A stretch of 64,000 bases of DNA from Verrucomicrobiaceae bacterium (GTDB lineage: Bacteria; Verrucomicrobiota; Verrucomicrobiia; Verrucomicrobiales; Verrucomicrobiaceae): assembly GCA_947458455.1 (NCBI GenBank), contig CANGYJ010000002.1:248001-312000 (forward strand), read 5' to 3'. Shown here one piece after another: positions 17,852 through 25,584 of this stretch. Each line of letters starts with the position of its first letter. The first letter of the stretch is position 1. The notes below the pieces were generated by a model. The model was not told the DNA's origin and did not search any database. It saw only the letters and a list, made by a program, of their open reading frames with translations. Both the position numbers and the translations under genes were made by a program.

Positions 17852-18994
17852 TCACCCGGCTCGTTTTCGCCGAAACGTGCCAGGCGTCATGCCGGTGCGC
17901 TTGCGGAAGGCTTCGGCCATGTATTGAGGGTGGGTGAAGCCGCATTTCGCGGCGATGGCGTCGAGCGTCAGATCGGTTTGGAGGAGGAGTTTTTCCACGG
18001 CGGCAAAGCGTAGGCGGGCGATCTCTTCGCCGGGGCTGCGGCCGATGAGGGCCTTCATGCGGCGTTCGAGCACGCTGCGGGAGAGGGCGCATTCGCGGGC
18101 CACGCGGGCCACATCGAGCGGCTGGGTGGCGTTTTGGCGGATGAACCGCAGGGCGGCGGCGATGCGTGGGTCCTCGACGGCCACGATGTCGCTCGACTGG
18201 CGGGTGACGATGTCGCCAGGGGCGTGGAGGTGGCGTTCGCCTGGCTTCGGGAGGCGTTTTTTCGTCATCCACTCGTCGAGGACCCGGGCCGCATCGTAGC
18301 CGACGGCCTGCCCGCGAAGTCGAACGCTGGAAAGCGGCGGCGAGGCGGTTTCGCAGAGCATGTTATCGTTTTCCGCGCCGACGACGGCGAGCTCTTCCGG
18401 CACCGCGAGGCCTGCCCGACGGGCCGCATCGAGCACCCAGAAGCCCATCTGGTCGTTGACGGCAAAGACGCCGGCGGGCTTCGGCAGGTCACGCAGCCAG
18501 GTGGCGAGGTCTCGCTGATGTTGCTCCCAGTTTTTGTGTTTGGATTGGAAAACGGGGCATTCGAATCCCGCGTCGTTCACGGCCTGGATGAAGGTATCCC
18601 GCCGTTCGAGGAAGAAATTCTCCGAGGCATCCTGCACACAGGCGAAGTGCTGGAAGCCGAGCGTGCGAAAATGTGCCGCCACGCGGGAGCCGATGACGCT
18701 GTTGTCGATGCCCACAAAGGGAAAAGGATGCTTCAGCATGCTCGTGCGCAGCTCGACGACGGGCAGCTTCGTGGCCTTGAGCTGCCGAATCATCGTCTCA
18801 TCCACCGTGCGCGAGAGGATGCCATCGCCGTGCCAGTTTTTAAGCCACTCTGGGAAGCTGCTGCGCAGATCTCTCGGCTCCAAATAGAGCGACCACGGCC
18901 CGTGCTCGGCCACATAGCGCCGGATGCCGCGCACGATGTCGCGTCCATACGACCGCGAGGTATCGACGAGGATGGCGACGGAGGGCAAACGCAT
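17852..18994 (-). CDS. XylR-type transcriptional regulator (LacI-like sensor plus AraC HTH)
   Basis: A 380-residue regulator. Residues 1-270 are a periplasmic-binding-protein fold (SVAILVDTSRSYGRDIVRGI, PFPFVGIDNSVIGSRVAAHF, GVFAVNDQMGFWVLDAARRA) that binds a sugar. Residues about 280-380 are an AraC double helix-turn-helix (ALSRSVLERRMKALIGRSP, KCGFTHPQYMAEAFRKRTGM). This is the E. coli XylR architecture and is typical of polysaccharide-use regulators in Verrucomicrobiota. Ligand and targets are unknown; a heptad repeat hairpin lies just upstream of its start. Confidence 0.88.
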   Translation of the reverse strand: MRLPSVAILVDTSRSYGRDIVRGIRRYVAEHGPWSLYLEPRDLRSSFPEWLKNWHGDGILSRTVDETMIRQLKATKLPVVELRTSMLKHPFPFVGIDNSVIGSRVAAHFRTLGFQHFACVQDASENFFLERRDTFIQAVNDAGFECPVFQSKHKNWEQHQRDLATWLRDLPKPAGVFAVNDQMGFWVLDAARRAGLAVPEELAVVGAENDNMLCETASPPLSSVRLRGQAVGYDAARVLDEWMTKKRLPKPGERHLHAPGDIVTRQSSDIVAVEDPRIAAALRFIRQNATQPLDVARVARECALSRSVLERRMKALIGRSPGEEIARLRFAAVEKLLLQTDLTLDAIAAKCGFTHPQYMAEAFRKRTGMTPGTFRRKRAG

Positions 18995-19003
18995 GCGAGA
19001 AGA

Positions 19004-19104
19004 GGATGGAGGAATGGAGAATGGAAAACTGAAAATGGAGGAAATGCCAGAGGCGCACCATCCATTCCTCCATGCTGAGTTCCTCCATTTTCAGTTCTTC
19101 CATG
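19004..19104. repeat. Heptad-periodic inverted repeat array
   Basis: Purine-rich 7-base units (GGATGGA, GGAATGG, AGAATGG, AAAACTG, AAAATGG) at 19004-19038 are mirrored by pyrimidine-rich units (CATTCCT, TCCATTT, TCAGTTC, TTCCATG) at 19063-19104. AACTGAAAATGGAGGAA (19027-19043) is an exact inverted copy of 19080-19096, so RNA or DNA could form a long hairpin. Confidence 0.8.
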
Positions 19105-19142
19105 GTTTGGAACTCTTCGGCCGACGCCCTTGGCTCTTCGCT

Positions 19143-20150
19143 TCAATTCCGCAGCAGCCCGAGTAGCTCCCGCATGCGCAGTTCGATGTTCAGCAGGCTG
19201 GCCTGCACCCCTGACAGCCATTCGATATCGGCTCCGGCAGGGTGTTGCTGAACGAGTTTGTCGGTGGCGTTCAGGGCGGCGGCGAAGAGGGGAAGGCTCT
19301 GCTCCAGATCGGTGACGAGGAAGGTCCACTCGGGCTTCGCGGCCTCGGCAAACTGGCGCAGCACATGCACGAGGTGAGCGCCGAGATCCGCCACGGTGGA
19401 AAGGAGGCGCAAAACAGCCGGACGCGTGCGGATTTCGTCATTGAAGACGAGCAGGCTCTGGAAACGGCGCAGTTCTTTGGCCAGCGCGGCGGAGCGTTTG
19501 GCGGGATCGGCGGAGGACGAGGGCTTTTCTGTCGCTGGCGGGGCTTTTTTGCCTCCGGCGGGCGCTTGGAAGGGATCGCTAGCGGGATTTTTCGGCTGGA
19601 AGGGGTCGTCAAAGCCGGGGCTGTGCAGCGCATCGGCGAGAGCGCCGTCCTGGCCGCGTTCGCCGAGCAGGAAGTGCTTCCGGCGGGCGCGGTTCTGGCG
19701 CAGGAGGGTATTTTCCTCCTCCATCGTGAGCTGCCAGCGGGGGGCGGAGACGCGGATTTGCAGGTGCCAGCTCTGGATGAGCACGCGCTGGTTGTCCTGG
19801 TTGAACCACTCGAAGAAAAGCAGGTTTTTGAGCCCCGGCGGCACGGGGAAGGCGCTCGCGGCCGTGCCAGCCCGGCGGCGGGGAATCTTCCCCACGCGGT
19901 AGGAGGCGGTCATCACCCCGGTGTAGCCGCGCTGGAGAGGCGTGATGGCATCCACACTGGCCTCGTTCATCTCCGGCAGGGGATTGTGGAAGTCCACGCG
20001 GCAGCCCGCGATGTCCCGCAGGAAGTTTCCCACCAGCTCGATGCGCACGGGCTGCTTCTGGCCGGTGAGGTGCAGCATGCCCGTGACCAACCCCGGCACT
20101 TCATTCGTGAGGTAACCGCCGAGGACTGAGGATTCGAGACACACTATCAT
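19143..20150 (-). CDS. Hypothetical protein
   Basis: About 335 residues from ATG 20150 (MIVCLESSVLGGYLTNEVPG). The long frame reaching 20399 overlaps the divergent gene and its extra N-terminus looks non-coding. An N-terminal half with FFEWFNQDNQRVLIQSWHLQ is followed by a Pro/Lys-rich linker (about residues 190-230) and a helical C-terminus (LSTVADLGAHLVHVLRQFAE, LLNIELRMRELLGLL). No signal peptide and no recognised family. Confidence 0.6.
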   Translation of the reverse strand: MIVCLESSVLGGYLTNEVPGLVTGMLHLTGQKQPVRIELVGNFLRDIAGCRVDFHNPLPEMNEASVDAITPLQRGYTGVMTASYRVGKIPRRRAGTAASAFPVPPGLKNLLFFEWFNQDNQRVLIQSWHLQIRVSAPRWQLTMEEENTLLRQNRARRKHFLLGERGQDGALADALHSPGFDDPFQPKNPASDPFQAPAGGKKAPPATEKPSSSADPAKRSAALAKELRRFQSLLVFNDEIRTRPAVLRLLSTVADLGAHLVHVLRQFAEAAKPEWTFLVTDLEQSLPLFAAALNATDKLVQQHPAGADIEWLSGVQASLLNIELRMRELLGLLRN

Positions 20151-20298
20151 TTTGCTCAGGTACTCTAAGGGCAAGATTTTCGGGGCGCAAGCTACGCGGC
20201 ATATCACAGCCAAATTGTGGCAGACCTCTTGCTTCAGACAGAGGGCCACCGGGTTCACCGCACGGCCCCCAAACCCAAACCAGAACTCAAAAAAGCCT

Positions 20299-20547
20299 AT
20301 GAAATCCCTCGTGACCCTGAGCCGCGCCTTCGTCGAATTCGGCCCCTTCGCCAAAACGGAAATCCTCGATTTCCACAAACGCGGCCTCTTGCAAGACACC
20401 GACTACCTTCGCGATGAAGGCAGCGAAACCTGGCTCCACTACGCCGAATGGGTGACCGCCTCCCAGCCCGCCCCGAAGCTCAAAGTCGTCAAAGCCGCCG
20501 CTCCAAAAGCCGCTCCCGCTGCCAAGAAGACGAAGAAGGCCGCCTAA
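20299..20547 (+). CDS. Small GYF_2-like protein with Lys/Ala-rich tail
   Basis: An 82-residue protein from ATG 20299. The core (EILDFHKRGLLQDTDYLRDE, then WLHYAEWV) has the spacing of a GYF_2/DUF4339-like module, in which a strand-helix pair ends in a conserved Trp. The tail (KVVKAAAPKAAPAAKKTKKA) is a low-complexity Lys/Ala/Pro repeat as in histone-H1-like proteins and could bind nucleic acid. Both statements are by eye; function is unknown. Confidence 0.6.
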   Translation: MKSLVTLSRAFVEFGPFAKTEILDFHKRGLLQDTDYLRDEGSETWLHYAEWVTASQPAPKLKVVKAAAPKAAPAAKKTKKAA

Positions 20548-20600
20548 ACCGCTCCTCACCACCGCTGGACTCCCCACCTCACGCATGCCATGAAGCAGGC

Positions 20601-21827
20601 GTGACCCACGACACCACGCGCACCTTTCGCAACGAGCTCTGGCGCTCGCTGCCTGCGGGTGTGCTCGATACCCTCACGGCCACTTTTGGCATGCTCGTGG
20701 CCGTTCGCGTCTTCGCGATGGGTGACATGGCCAAAGCGAGTTTTCTCGCCGCGACGAGCGGCGGCATGGTCACGAGCTTGTTCGTCGTCCCGCTGCTCCT
20801 GCGGGCGAAAAGCACCATCGCCCGCACGGCCGCGAAGGTGCAAATGCTCGGCGGGGCCAGCATGGCCGTCAGCGCCGCCTTTCCTGATTCGCCCACGCTT
20901 TACCTTCTGGGTCTCGGTCTCGGCATCTTCTGCTTTTCGATGCAGATCCCGCTGATGACGCAGATCTACCGCATGAACTACCCCGAGGCTGCCCGGGGCA
21001 AGCTCTACGCCATTGCCGGCGTCACGCGGGCCGGTGCGGCGGTGGCCTTTGGCTACATGGCGGGCTGGCTGCTCGATCTCGATTTGAAAAACTACACCTG
21101 GCTGCTGTGGGCGTATGCGATCAGCGGCTTCGTCAGCGGTCTGTGGACCTACGGCCTGCCCGCCACCCCGTGGCAGCCGGAGGAAAATGCCCGCACCAGC
21201 CTGTGGAGCGCCTGGCGCTGGGTGCGTGAGGATCATGACTTCCGCACGCTGCTCATCTCCTGGATGATGATGGGCGTGGGCAATCTCGCCGCCGCCTGCC
21301 TCTTCGTCGAATACCTCGCCAATCCCGTCCACGGCATCAATCTCCCGGAAAAGCAGGTCGCCTTCATCACCTGCGTGGTCCCAGTCCTCGCCCGTCTCGT
21401 CTTCTCGTATCCGTGGGGGCTCGTGTATGATCGCTTTCACCTCTTCGGCGTGCGAGCGGCGCTGAATGTCTTCTTCGCCGCGGGCATCCTCTGCTTCTAC
21501 CTCGGCCAAAGCGTCGCCTGGTGGACCTTTGGCATGGCTTTGTGGGGCATGGCCAACGCCGGCGGCAATGTCACCTGGGCGCTGTGGGTCACGAAACTCG
21601 CCCCGAAGCATGCCGTGGCCGAGTACATGAGCGTTCACACCTTTCTCACCGGCCTGCGCGGGCTCGTCGCCCCGTTCCTCGCCTTCGCGCTGCTCAAGGT
21701 GATGACCTTCCAGACCTTCTCCCTCCTCTGTGGAGCCGCCATCCTCTCCGCCAGCGCCTTCATCACCGTCCGCGCCCGCACCAGCGATCCCGAAACGAGC
21801 AAAAGGCTCAGGCCGGAGCGGTTGTGA
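20601..21827 (+). CDS. Major facilitator superfamily transporter
   Basis: About 408 residues from GTG 20601. Around 10-12 hydrophobic helices are spaced through the sequence (GVLDTLTATFGMLVAVRVFA, YLLGLGLGIFCFSMQIPLM, FGMALWGMANAGGNVTWALW). The cytoplasmic loop VYDRFHLFGVRAAL resembles the MFS interdomain A-motif position. Substrate cannot be inferred. It closely follows the GYF-like gene (54-base gap). Confidence 0.7.
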   Translation: MTHDTTRTFRNELWRSLPAGVLDTLTATFGMLVAVRVFAMGDMAKASFLAATSGGMVTSLFVVPLLLRAKSTIARTAAKVQMLGGASMAVSAAFPDSPTLYLLGLGLGIFCFSMQIPLMTQIYRMNYPEAARGKLYAIAGVTRAGAAVAFGYMAGWLLDLDLKNYTWLLWAYAISGFVSGLWTYGLPATPWQPEENARTSLWSAWRWVREDHDFRTLLISWMMMGVGNLAAACLFVEYLANPVHGINLPEKQVAFITCVVPVLARLVFSYPWGLVYDRFHLFGVRAALNVFFAAGILCFYLGQSVAWWTFGMALWGMANAGGNVTWALWVTKLAPKHAVAEYMSVHTFLTGLRGLVAPFLAFALLKVMTFQTFSLLCGAAILSASAFITVRARTSDPETSKRLRPERL

Positions 21828-21868
21828 TAAGGCCTTGAAATGAAAATGCCCTGCGTGAATGTCCGGCC

Positions 21869-22075
21869 ATGAGCACGTTTGCGAGCACCTTGGATCTGGC
21901 GGATCGCTTGTCCCTTGATGAGCAGGAAGAACTCTCGGCTACCCTGCGCCGCCGGGTGGCCGAGAAGCGCCGTGAGGAATTAATCAGCGCGGTGAAGGAG
22001 GCACGGGCAGAATTTGCCACGGGTAAAATCAAAGCCGCCAGCCCATCCGCCATCATGAAGATGATCAAGGCATGA
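21869..22075 (+). CDS. Antitoxin-like protein with missing toxin
   Basis: A 68-residue, highly charged helical protein: ADRLSLDEQEELSATLRRRV then EKRREELISAVKEARAEFAT and KAASPSAIMKMI. The 'L-DEQEEL' opening and central REEL segment resemble addiction-module antitoxins of the CHP02574/PF09720 type. Its stop overlaps an ATG (ATGA, 22072-22075), as in RelBE-like operons, but the downstream frame ends after 19 codons. Confidence 0.55.
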   Translation: MSTFASTLDLADRLSLDEQEELSATLRRRVAEKRREELISAVKEARAEFATGKIKAASPSAIMKMIKA

Positions 22076-22131
22076 AACGGGTGCTGCTAATGCATCCCAT
22101 CCGTAAATGTTGTCAGCCACACGTTGATTGA
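22072..22131 (+). pseudogene. Truncated toxin remnant
   Basis: Starting at the ATG overlapping the antitoxin stop, the frame MKRVLLMHPIRKCCQPHVD ends at TGA 22129. The beginning resembles RelE-family N-termini, but the rest is missing and is replaced by ATTG heptad repeats. Call is based mainly on position. Confidence 0.35.
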
Positions 22132-22160
22132 CGATTGTCGAGCAACTGATTGTTGATTGC
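22127..22160. repeat. Short heptad-periodic repeat
   Basis: ATTG occurs at 22127, 22134, 22149 and 22156, two pairs each spaced 7 bases, in the style of the other heptad arrays of the window. Less regular than those. Confidence 0.45.
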
Positions 22161-22240
22161 AGAGGTGGCTCCCTTTTTGGAAGCACTTCATCCCTCAAAA
22201 ATCGAATGCTCATCATTCATCAATCCGTTTTGCCTCCCCC

Positions 22241-23011
22241 ATGACCACCTACCTCGTCCAAATGAACTCCGTCTGGGAGGACAAGCCAGCCAGCCTCGCC
22301 AAGGCCCGCCAGCTCATCACGAATGCAAAACCCGCTCCAGGCTCGCTCATCGTGCTGCCGGAGATGTTTGCCACCGGCTTCAGCGTCGAAACAAAAATCA
22401 CCGCCGAGCCTGAGCAAGGCGCCACCGAGCAATTCCTCATCGAAATCGCCCGCGAGCATCGCTGCGCCGTCATCGGTGGCCTCGTCACCCAAGACACCGA
22501 AGGCCACTGCATGAACCAAAGCCTCTTCATCACGCCCGAAGGCCAGGTTTTGGGCCGCTACAGCAAAAACCAGCCCTTCAGTCTCGGCGGTGAAAGCACC
22601 GCCCACACCGCTGGCAAGGGCGTGACGGTCATCGAGTGGCAGGGGCTCAAAATCGCGCCGCTCATCTGCTACGATCTGCGCTTTCCCGAGCTCGCCCGCG
22701 ACGCCGTGAAGGCTGGAGCGGAGCTGCTCGTCTTCATCGCCGCATGGCCGATCAAGCGCGTGCAGCACTGGATCACCCTGCTGCAAGCCCGGGCCATCGA
22801 AAACCTCGCTTTCGTCATCGGCGTGAACCAGTGCGGCACTGATCCCAGCTTCACCTATCCCGGCCGCAGCCTCGTCGTCGATCCCCACGGCGTCATCATC
22901 GCCGATGCCGGCGATCACGAGCACGTCCTCCGCGCCGAGATCGATCCCGCCATCCTCCACGCCTGGCGCACCCAGTTCCCCGCCTTGCGTGATGCCGGCT
23001 TCGCTTCATAA
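22241..23011 (+). CDS. Nitrilase-superfamily omega-amidase
   Basis: A 256-residue carbon-nitrogen hydrolase from ATG 22241. The catalytic triad is visible: Glu in LPEMFATGF, Lys in YSKNQPFSLGGE, Cys in ICYDLRFPELARD. The short length and CYDLRFPE context match the YafV/omega-amidase branch, which converts 2-oxoglutaramate or 2-oxosuccinamate to the oxoacid and ammonia, repairing transamination by-products in the cytoplasm. AvtA-type aminotransferases in the same genome give such substrates, but the genes are not adjacent. Confidence 0.82.
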   Translation: MTTYLVQMNSVWEDKPASLAKARQLITNAKPAPGSLIVLPEMFATGFSVETKITAEPEQGATEQFLIEIAREHRCAVIGGLVTQDTEGHCMNQSLFITPEGQVLGRYSKNQPFSLGGESTAHTAGKGVTVIEWQGLKIAPLICYDLRFPELARDAVKAGAELLVFIAAWPIKRVQHWITLLQARAIENLAFVIGVNQCGTDPSFTYPGRSLVVDPHGVIIADAGDHEHVLRAEIDPAILHAWRTQFPALRDAGFAS

Positions 23012-23024
23012 AGCCGCATTCACC

Positions 23025-25496
23025 ATGCGAGTCCTTGCCGTCCTTCTCGTCCTTTCCGTCCCTGCCTTCGCCGCCGCGCCGAAGGCCATCACGACCTTCC
23101 TCGACCAGCACTGCGTCGAATGCCACGATGCCGACGTGAAGAAAGGCGGCCTCGACTTGACCTCCTTGACCTTTGACCTGCGTGACCCTCAGCTCTTCGA
23201 AAAGTGGGTCAAGGTCCACGACAGCGTCGCGGATGGCGAAATGCCGCCGAAGAAGAAGGCGCGGCCAGATTCAAACCTCGCCGAAGCTTTCCTCGACTCG
23301 CTCGATAGCCAGCTCCGAGACACCAGTGCCGCACAAACCGCCTCCCAGGGCCGCACGCTGGTTCGCAGGCTGAACCGCATCGAGTATGAAAACACCGTGC
23401 GTGACCTGCTGCACATCGACTTGCCGCTCGCGGGCCTTTTGCCGGAGGACACGCCGATGCATGGCTTTGACACCGTGGCGGAGGGATTGCGCTTTTCGCA
23501 GCTCCAAATTGAGAAATACCTCGAAGCGGCGGATGCGGCCCTCGATGCCGCCGTGGACCTCCGCGTGCCGGTGAAGATGAAAAAGCAGCGCTTCAGCTAC
23601 AAGGACCAAAAGAGCATCATCGACAATCTGAAGCTCCCGGATGATCCACCCGCTGATCCGAAGAAGAAGTATCAGCGTCAGCGCCAGGTCTTCCGCTCGC
23701 TCGATGATGCGCTCGTCATGTTCACGGATGCGGATTACATGCTCGGCCTCTCAAATTTCAAACTGGGCCGTCCAGGGAGCCATCGCATCCGCCTTTCCGC
23801 CTACGGCTATCAGAGCGCGGGCCAACCGATCACGCTGCGGCTTTACGCGAACGATTACAAAGTCGGCAAGCGCCTGCTCGGCACCTGGGACATGACCGCT
23901 GACAAGCCACGCGAGGTGGAAGTCATCGCGCCGATCAATCGCAGCGAGCACCTGCTCGTCCTGCCCTTCAGCGTCGGCTACGATGCCGATGGCAAACGCC
24001 TCAGCGACTCCGACACGACAAAGCTATTCACCGGTCGCGGCCTCGCTGTGCAGTGGGTGGACATTGAAGGCCCGCTGGAGGCTCAGGCATGGCCGCCGCC
24101 CTCCGTGAAGTCGATTTTTGGCGACGTGCCCGTCGTGCCGATCGACAAAAAGAAGATCAAAAATCCCTGGGATGGCGAAAAGGCCATCGGCTACGAATTG
24201 CAGCCCGCTGATCCCGTCGCGACACTGAAAACAGTCATCGAAAACTTTGCCGCAAAGGCCTTTCGTCGCCCATTGGAGGCCGGTGAGGCAGATCGCTTCG
24301 TCAAACTCGCCAGCGATGCCCTCGCGGGCGGTGGCAGCTTTGTGGACGCCACCAAGCTCGGCCTGCGCGGCGTGCTCACCTCGCCGCAGTTTTTGCTCTT
24401 CGATGAATTGCCGGGGCCACGTCTCAGCGACTTCGCTTTGGCCTCACGACTCTCCTACTTCCTCTGGTCCACGCTGCCGGATGATGAACTCCTGCGCCTC
24501 GCTGCTGCCAAGAAACTCCACGAGCCCGAAACGCTCAAAGCGCAGGTGAATCGCCTCCTCGCCGACCAACGCAGCCGAGCCTTCGTGAAGAACTTCGCCG
24601 GTCAATGGCTCGACCTGCGCAGCATCGACGCCACCTCGCCCGACGCCACGCTTTATCCCGAGTTCGATGAGATGCTGAAGTATGCCATGGTCGGCGAAAC
24701 AGAGGCCTTCTTCACTGAAATCCTCCACCACGACCTCCCGGTGGCGAATTTCATTCACAGCGACTTCTTGATGCTGAATCGCCGCATCGCCCAGCATTAT
24801 GGCGTCGGCACCGAGGTCGCGAAGAGCGAGGAATTCGTCCGCGTGAAGCTCCCGGCTGATAGCGTGCGCGGCGGCTTGCTCACGCAGGCCAGCATCTTGA
24901 AAGTCACCGCCAATGGCACCGTCAGCTCGCCCGTGCTTCGGGGGGGCTGGATGATGAAGCGACTCCTCGGCCAGCCGCCGCCACCACCCCCACCCGGCAT
25001 TCCCGGCGTCGAGCCCGACACCCGTGGCGCCAGCACCATCCGCGAAATTTTGGCCAAACACAGCACCTCCGAAAACTGCGCCGGCTGCCACGCCAAGATC
25101 GACCCGCCCGGCTTCGCTTTGGAGAGCTTCGACGTCATCGGCGGCTGGCGTGATCGCTACCGCAGCAAGGAGAAGGGCGACAAGCCCGCCGCCAAAGTCG
25201 AAAACCGTGGCGTCTGGCAATACAAAGTCTCCCTCCCCGTCGATCCCACCGGCCAACTCGCCGACGGCCGCGCCTTCAAGGACATCAAAGACTTCAAACA
25301 ACTCCTCCTCGCCCAGCCCGCCGACGTCCAACGCTGCCTCACCGAAAAACTCCTCACCTACGCCACCGGCGCTGCACCGACTTATGCCGACAACAAAGCC
25401 GTCGCCGACATCGTCGCGAAGTCATTGAAGCAAGGCGGTGGCTTGAAGACTTTCGTCACTGAGCTGGTGCTGAGCGAAACGTTTCGGAGGAAGTGA
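23025..25496 (+). CDS. Secreted DUF1587/DUF1592/DUF1588/DUF1585 cytochrome c protein
   Basis: An 823-residue exported protein (signal VLAVLLVLSVPAFAAAP). Residues about 25-60 hold a PSCyt-type heme c site (DQHCVECHDADVKKGGLDL). Then come DUF1587 (VRRLNRIEYENTVRDLL), DUF1595 (ENFAAKAFRRPLEAGEADRF), DUF1592 (LASRLSYFLWSTLPDDELL), DUF1588 (RGGLLTQASILKVTANGT, plus CAGCHAKIDPPGFALESFD) and DUF1585 near the end (LTEKLLTYATGA). This array is a hallmark of Planctomycetes/Verrucomicrobiota; activity is unknown but polysaccharide-linked redox chemistry is suspected. A DUF1552 partner usually follows; here a defence-like gene does. Confidence 0.88.
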   Translation: MRVLAVLLVLSVPAFAAAPKAITTFLDQHCVECHDADVKKGGLDLTSLTFDLRDPQLFEKWVKVHDSVADGEMPPKKKARPDSNLAEAFLDSLDSQLRDTSAAQTASQGRTLVRRLNRIEYENTVRDLLHIDLPLAGLLPEDTPMHGFDTVAEGLRFSQLQIEKYLEAADAALDAAVDLRVPVKMKKQRFSYKDQKSIIDNLKLPDDPPADPKKKYQRQRQVFRSLDDALVMFTDADYMLGLSNFKLGRPGSHRIRLSAYGYQSAGQPITLRLYANDYKVGKRLLGTWDMTADKPREVEVIAPINRSEHLLVLPFSVGYDADGKRLSDSDTTKLFTGRGLAVQWVDIEGPLEAQAWPPPSVKSIFGDVPVVPIDKKKIKNPWDGEKAIGYELQPADPVATLKTVIENFAAKAFRRPLEAGEADRFVKLASDALAGGGSFVDATKLGLRGVLTSPQFLLFDELPGPRLSDFALASRLSYFLWSTLPDDELLRLAAAKKLHEPETLKAQVNRLLADQRSRAFVKNFAGQWLDLRSIDATSPDATLYPEFDEMLKYAMVGETEAFFTEILHHDLPVANFIHSDFLMLNRRIAQHYGVGTEVAKSEEFVRVKLPADSVRGGLLTQASILKVTANGTVSSPVLRGGWMMKRLLGQPPPPPPPGIPGVEPDTRGASTIREILAKHSTSENCAGCHAKIDPPGFALESFDVIGGWRDRYRSKEKGDKPAAKVENRGVWQYKVSLPVDPTGQLADGRAFKDIKDFKQLLLAQPADVQRCLTEKLLTYATGAAPTYADNKAVADIVAKSLKQGGGLKTFVTELVLSETFRRK

Positions 25497-25584
25497 GGCG
25501 TTGTTATCAAAGCCTCTCGACGGCTAGGCGAGAGTGAGCGCATCATGACTCGCGTTCTCTCAAGATCTCAGATCCGGTTTTCCA

